This document shows positions 12,198 to 16,388 of a stretch of DNA of 16,388 nucleotides, piece after piece. Source of the DNA: JAKSSM01 sp045629065 (GTDB taxonomy: Bacteria > Bacillota > Clostridia > Peptostreptococcales > Anaerovoracaceae); contig JAZQQK010000036.1 in the NCBI GenBank assembly GCA_045629065.1, positions 1-16,388 on the forward strand, given 5' to 3'. Position numbers and translations under genes: made by a program. The notes below the pieces were generated by a model that did no database searches, was not told the DNA's origin, and saw only the letters and a list, made by a program, of their open reading frames with translations. Within the stretch, counting starts at the first letter, position 1; every line of letters begins with the position of its first letter.

Positions 12198-13921
12198 TGA
12201 TAACTTACAAAGAAAAACTTGATGAACTTAACGAAAAGTATTCCGCGACTGGATTGACACCTTTCAGTGCAATAAACAATATTAATAGTAAGTTTGCATT
12301 GCAAAAACTTTACAAATTCTACGAGGGAATATCCGCTAAAAACCCGGCTATAGTAAAGGCCATCGGTGCTGTAAAAGAGTACCTCAGCATCTCACCAATT
12401 CAAGAAAATGCATACGAAAAGGAAAGCGTAGCGCTTGCCAAAGTATTGGCTGATGACATTGTGTTCAGCTCGCTTTGGTATTTCTACGACTTGGCTAACG
12501 GAGTACTTCCTATCGAGTATACGAATGAATATGAGTACGGTGCATTAAAGGAACTGATGGAGTATTATAACGGAAACTTTGTTCCAGCATTCACGCATGA
12601 GCCGGTAATGACGGACATTGCTCCTGAACTTGCAGAAAGTAGCCCACTGTTCATCGGGCTCGCTAATGTAGCAAGATTGTACCCATACAAGCTAAAGGAA
12701 ACTATAGCCTTTAATGAAGAGATAAAGTTTGTGGTTCAACTTTGGAAGTTTGGCATGGATGGATATGAGCCACAAAATGTTGTATTAGATAAGAGCACTT
12801 TAGCTCTCAAAAAGATATGCATGGCCAAGAACAAAGGCCTTGCACTTTGGCCAATTCTTTTTGAAGAAGCGCTCCAGCAAGCTGGAATTGATGTAGAGAA
12901 CACTTCAACTGGCCAATTGATGGAATACTGTTTTGGACCAGATTTTACATATGACGATCTCACTTATAGAGTGGAAGACACTTTGTCGTTTTTCTATAAC
13001 GGAAAGAATTTCGAAGACTTCATAGAATGGACTAAGTCCGGTTATTTGATGACTATAAAGTCGAATGGATTTAGTAGCGCACTTCCAAAAGGCAATTATA
13101 TCCTTATGGGAGCTTACGAAGAAAAGGTTGAAGGCGTAGGATACAAGCAATTAGTACGTTTATACAACCCTGGAAACACTAAACTTAATGTCCAAGCCCA
13201 AAGCGCTATCACGATGGAATATGAGGATTTCTTAAAGTCTTGCGAAGGCTTTGATATGAATCGCTCAGGAGCATTAAAGGGCATGGATCACGTAAGCATT
13301 AAAGGCTTTGATGTGAATACAAAAGCTGAGTTTGAACAGTATGAAGCGCACGCTGTTAACGATTCAAACTATTCTGCTTATCTAAAATGTGCTTACGATT
13401 TATATGTGGCATTTAACAAAGCTAAGGTAGCAGAGGAAACGCCAAAGGAATATAAATACATGCTCTTCTTAGCGGAAGAACTCGTAACGAAAGCTGCGAT
13501 GAGCTACGGCTCTAACGATGAAATAATCGGTCATGTTTTAAGGCCGATGATGGACTGCTCTAAAAAGTATAGAGAGTTAGTTGGAGAGCCAATTAGCGAG
13601 ATGGATATAGATAGAGTAAACGCTTGCTTGACATGTGAGAAGCTCGCAGAACTTTATTTGGAAAAGGGTGACATGCCTTTCAATCCAATCGAGGAATTCC
13701 AAAAGATTTTCATCAAAAAATTTGCGACGAAGATTGCCAACGATGTAAACTTTTTCTATGTTGATTGGTATGTAGATAACGAGTTAAAAGAATTAAGTAA
13801 CGATGCATTGTTCAAGGAAACTATCTCTAAAGTTTCGATAGTTACATTATTGAATGCTGACAACGATCAGATGGAAAAGATCGAAAACAAATATTTTGAA
13901 AAGAAATTAACGTCTAATTAG
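12197..13921 (+). CDS. Calpain-like (C2 peptidase fold) protein without catalytic Cys and His: putative pseudo-protease
   Basis: A 574-residue soluble protein, no signal peptide. Residues 140-350 follow the calpain core in order. A helix SSPLFIGLANVARLYPYKL (148-166) stands where calpains have GDCWFLAALA..., then a strand region, then ALWPILFEEALQQAG (216-230; calpain LWP-LLEKAYAK), a loop SGYLMTIKSNGFSSALPKGN (281-300; calpain D-L-x-T...GL-x-x-HAY), QLVRLYNPGN (318-327; calpain KLVRLRNPWG) and AITMEYEDFLKSCEGF (337-352; calpain MS-x-x-DF). The catalytic Cys position is Pro150 and the His is Asn300; the Asn is kept (Asn324). It is likely non-catalytic, a scaffold or peptide binder. Residues 1-130 and 380-574 are helical and unassigned. 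AGGAG lies at 7 nt. The family call rests on motif order only. Confidence 0.6.
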   Translation: MITYKEKLDELNEKYSATGLTPFSAINNINSKFALQKLYKFYEGISAKNPAIVKAIGAVKEYLSISPIQENAYEKESVALAKVLADDIVFSSLWYFYDLANGVLPIEYTNEYEYGALKELMEYYNGNFVPAFTHEPVMTDIAPELAESSPLFIGLANVARLYPYKLKETIAFNEEIKFVVQLWKFGMDGYEPQNVVLDKSTLALKKICMAKNKGLALWPILFEEALQQAGIDVENTSTGQLMEYCFGPDFTYDDLTYRVEDTLSFFYNGKNFEDFIEWTKSGYLMTIKSNGFSSALPKGNYILMGAYEEKVEGVGYKQLVRLYNPGNTKLNVQAQSAITMEYEDFLKSCEGFDMNRSGALKGMDHVSIKGFDVNTKAEFEQYEAHAVNDSNYSAYLKCAYDLYVAFNKAKVAEETPKEYKYMLFLAEELVTKAAMSYGSNDEIIGHVLRPMMDCSKKYRELVGEPISEMDIDRVNACLTCEKLAELYLEKGDMPFNPIEEFQKIFIKKFATKIANDVNFFYVDWYVDNELKELSNDALFKETISKVSIVTLLNADNDQMEKIENKYFEKKLTSN

Positions 13922-13931
13922 GAGGACAATC

Positions 13932-16388
13932 ATGGGTTTTGCAGAAGATCAAGCTTATTTAAAGAATCACCAAGAAAACAAGAATATTTATATACCTGAC
14001 TTAAGTAGTGATACTATGCAGGCAAAATATTTAGCCCTTATAGATGACTTTGCTGATTACGATATTGACACACTCGGAGAAAGCGAAGCGGAGTTCATCT
14101 CTTGGTATAAGGAAAAAAGTAATGATGGTAAAAGCATTGCTCCTATCGAGGAAATGAGCAATTTTTTGGATGGAATTAAAGACCCTGATGTTGCCGAAGA
14201 AGTGGCAAGACTCAGGGACTTATATGTTAACTATATGGAACTTTCATTGTATTCTAAGCCAATTACAGAAGTCAATTTGAGACGTCTCAATAACAATCTG
14301 GGAGAACTTTTGGATAGGACAAATGGCAAAGATTTTGACTCCGTTCTCCAACGCTTTAATGAAAAGACAGATTACAAATATGCAGATGCGCCTGGCATGA
14401 AGATGATGGGTATCATGCTCGGAAAGGTAGAAAAGTTAGCTGATAGCCTCGAGGGCATAGCAGTAGCTGATTTTAACGAGGAATTTGCAGCCTACGAGAA
14501 TGAAACAAACTCTTTATATAATGAACTCAACGACTATTTCGAAGGAAATGGAGATATTGAAGAAATTGCAGAGACTATAGAACAATCAACTTATCAAGGA
14601 AATTTAGAAGATATTCAGGAAGAAATTGACAAAGAAAATAAAATCGTATCTGATTATCAAAACGAAATTAAGAAATATGAGGATGAGCTTAAAAAGTTAG
14701 AGCAAGATTGGGATATAGCAAGCGACGAGAACGAACAGGCAAAAAAAGACCTTTTTGCTGTCAGTGACAAAATGGTTGCCAATAATATCGTAATAAATAA
14801 TATTAGAGCAAAGATACAAGAAAACAAAGATCTTAATAAGGACGAAGAATTAGCAATAACGCAAGAAAAGCAAAAAGCAGAAAAACGCCTTACAAAACTT
14901 CTCACAGAATACACACCTGATGCTATTCAAGAAAAAGTAGAAAAGTATCGTTCGGATAACAAGCTCATCAGCAAAGAGGATTTTGAAAGCATAGAAAGAC
15001 TTAACAATCAAGAAAAAGAATATGAGAGATTGACTAAGTTATTCTCTGATTTATATGATAATAAAGTAAAATTCCCACATGATGCAATGGCAAATATGTT
15101 TAAGACTGAAGAAGGAATCAAATCTATCAATAGTCTTGATGATCCTAGAGCCAATGACGCAAAGAAGTATGCCCAAGCATTCACAGAATTAAGAAAAGCA
15201 GTGGCACATGGCGCTTTACCTAACAAGGATGTTGACTTAGAAGAAAAAATCAAGCTTTCAATCGATCAATTCTTGAATCAAGCCAAACTTCCAGAGGGCC
15301 AAAAGGGTAAGCCTTTTGGTAAAATTTTGTATGACAATTACTTTAGCTTTGTACATATTGGAATGAATAAGAAAAGAGAGTTGTTAGCACTCAAGCAAAG
15401 TGGCTATAGGAAAGTAAAAGATAAAGAGCAAGCATTGCTTAAAGAAGCTGACGAATTGCGAAATGAGGTTGATTTAGACAATTCTCGTATCAAGCGAATG
15501 GAAGAAGATTTCCAAAAAAGAAAGTCTGTTCCTAATCAAGAGCTTATTAGTCAGTTTGAATTAGCTGATAAGAATGGCGATATAATACGAAAAGAATTTA
15601 GAGAAAAGCTGGAGATTCAAAAGGAAAAATCAGACAAGTATTTTATTGCAAAAGATAAACTTGAAATGTATAAGCCTAGATATTCGGAATATGTCAAGAA
15701 AATAAATGACATCAGGATGAAACATAATCTTAGGTCCGGTGAGTTGGAAGATCTTAAAACTGCTGTAGAACTAAAAGGTAAAATCGAGAAATATAAGAAT
15801 AATAAATTTATGGGAAGACGCTTTGCAGAACAGAGCAATCGCGAGATTGGAAGAGTTGACAGCTTAGTAGAAAGACTTTCTGCGAAGAAAGGTCTACACA
15901 GAGACTCCAATTCATTCACTGCCATGGCAGAGGCCTTAAAGACTTACCAAGCTTTAATAAAGGATAAGGATAATGTTCATGCGGGAGTTTCTTATGAAGG
16001 CGCATTGGATAATTTAGCTAGGACAGCACAACAGTATTTGGACAAAAAGGCAAAAGACAAATTACAGGTTGGCTCGAATTTCCGCCATATGAGACTCAAT
16101 CTCGCCCGTGAAATCAGAGACTTTGCTAATGCTCGTAAAAAAGCCAATTTCAAAGGGGAAGAAAAACTTTCTAATCAGATTATTGAAAGATCGAATAGTA
16201 TTAAGGAAAAAGGTGGCGATTTCGCTAATCTTTTGAACAATGTTAAGAAGGATTACAACCCTAGGTATCAAGAATTTAAGAGTAAGCTTTACTTAGCTGA
16301 TGTGTCCGCTAAGGAAGAGTTGAACAAGCCATTCCCTAAGAAAGAAGAAGTCAAAGAAAACAAAGCCGAAAAAGTAGTCAAAGTCGAA
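13932..16388 (+). CDS. Giant Lys/Glu-rich coiled-coil protein, runs off the window
   Basis: Open from ATG 13932 through the last base, 819 codons with no stop, so the C-terminus is missing. AGGAGG at 13920-13925 overlaps the TAG of the pseudo-calpain gene, 6 nt before the ATG, which indicates translational coupling. No signal peptide or membrane helix. Residues 1-200 are acidic and mixed helical; about 205-345 and 470-650 are heptad-like, highly charged coiled-coil. About 657-737 is a distinct helical module (NSFTAMAEALKTYQ... then YLDKKAKDK..., RHMRLNLAREI). A Lys/Glu/Val-rich linker follows (PKKEEVKENKAEK). I cannot name a family; a cytoskeletal, scaffold or secreted-effector role is possible. 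Antisense frames here are shadows of the biased composition. Confidence 0.88.
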   Translation, partial: MGFAEDQAYLKNHQENKNIYIPDLSSDTMQAKYLALIDDFADYDIDTLGESEAEFISWYKEKSNDGKSIAPIEEMSNFLDGIKDPDVAEEVARLRDLYVNYMELSLYSKPITEVNLRRLNNNLGELLDRTNGKDFDSVLQRFNEKTDYKYADAPGMKMMGIMLGKVEKLADSLEGIAVADFNEEFAAYENETNSLYNELNDYFEGNGDIEEIAETIEQSTYQGNLEDIQEEIDKENKIVSDYQNEIKKYEDELKKLEQDWDIASDENEQAKKDLFAVSDKMVANNIVINNIRAKIQENKDLNKDEELAITQEKQKAEKRLTKLLTEYTPDAIQEKVEKYRSDNKLISKEDFESIERLNNQEKEYERLTKLFSDLYDNKVKFPHDAMANMFKTEEGIKSINSLDDPRANDAKKYAQAFTELRKAVAHGALPNKDVDLEEKIKLSIDQFLNQAKLPEGQKGKPFGKILYDNYFSFVHIGMNKKRELLALKQSGYRKVKDKEQALLKEADELRNEVDLDNSRIKRMEEDFQKRKSVPNQELISQFELADKNGDIIRKEFREKLEIQKEKSDKYFIAKDKLEMYKPRYSEYVKKINDIRMKHNLRSGELEDLKTAVELKGKIEKYKNNKFMGRRFAEQSNREIGRVDSLVERLSAKKGLHRDSNSFTAMAEALKTYQALIKDKDNVHAGVSYEGALDNLARTAQQYLDKKAKDKLQVGSNFRHMRLNLAREIRDFANARKKANFKGEEKLSNQIIERSNSIKEKGGDFANLLNNVKKDYNPRYQEFKSKLYLADVSAKEELNKPFPKKEEVKENKAEKVVKVE

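Noticed and set aside
14657..16271. Several minus-strand ORFs rich in Ser, Leu and Phe near the right end
   Set aside because: They are the reverse complement of Lys/Glu-rich coiled-coil coding sequence; the plus frame is open for 819 codons with a good ribosome binding site.

Overview
The window reads as the chromosome of a low-to-moderate GC Gram-positive anaerobe, most likely a Clostridia-class member of the Bacillota. Supporting signs are strong AGGAGG-type ribosome binding sites, sigma-A-like promoters (TTGACA-17-TATATT), a lipoprotein signal peptide, rho-independent terminators after several genes, and an L-serine dehydratase split into separate beta and alpha genes. No rRNA, tRNA, CRISPR array, transposase or phage gene was seen. 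Genus cannot be assigned from this sequence.

Layout: (1) 1-1023 holds the 3' end of GMP synthase (guaA), a 40-bp tandem repeat, a terminator, then a small membrane HExxH protein whose last codons and stop are part of a perfect 38-bp triplication ending in a terminator. (2) 1024-2396 holds a consensus promoter, a long leader with a diverged direct repeat and a short upstream ORF, and a PD-(D/E)XK-like nuclease whose ribosome binding site sits in an inverted repeat. (3) 2397-3421 holds a minus-strand lipoprotein with a 12-bp tandem repeat just after its stop. (4) From a near-consensus promoter at 3443-3471 to the window end runs an unbroken plus-strand series of nine genes with gaps under 100 bp and no clear terminator: a GNAT-like protein, an alpha/beta hydrolase with a helical N-terminus, SdaAB and SdaAA, two membrane class III nucleotidyl cyclases, an AI-2E-type permease, a calpain-like protein without its catalytic Cys and His, and a giant coiled-coil protein running off the end.

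Three things stand out. The two adjacent cyclases have complementary defects: the first has lost both metal-binding Asp but kept the transition-state Asn and Arg; the second has kept both Asp but lost Asn and Arg. This is the division of labour of the C1 and C2 domains of mammalian adenylyl cyclase and suggests an obligate heterodimer. The protein at 12197-13921 follows the calpain domain order but has Pro and Asn at the Cys and His positions, so it looks like a pseudo-protease, translationally coupled to the coiled-coil protein after it. Finally, four of the five genes in the first 4.5 kb have short tandem repeats starting at or just after the stop codon, in two cases copying the end of the coding sequence.

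Functional links among the nine-gene series are inferred from spacing only. Serine dehydratase is housekeeping catabolism and may share transcription by chance. The cyclases, permease, pseudo-calpain and coiled-coil protein are the most tightly packed block (gaps of -1 to 31 bp) and are the best candidate for one functional unit.
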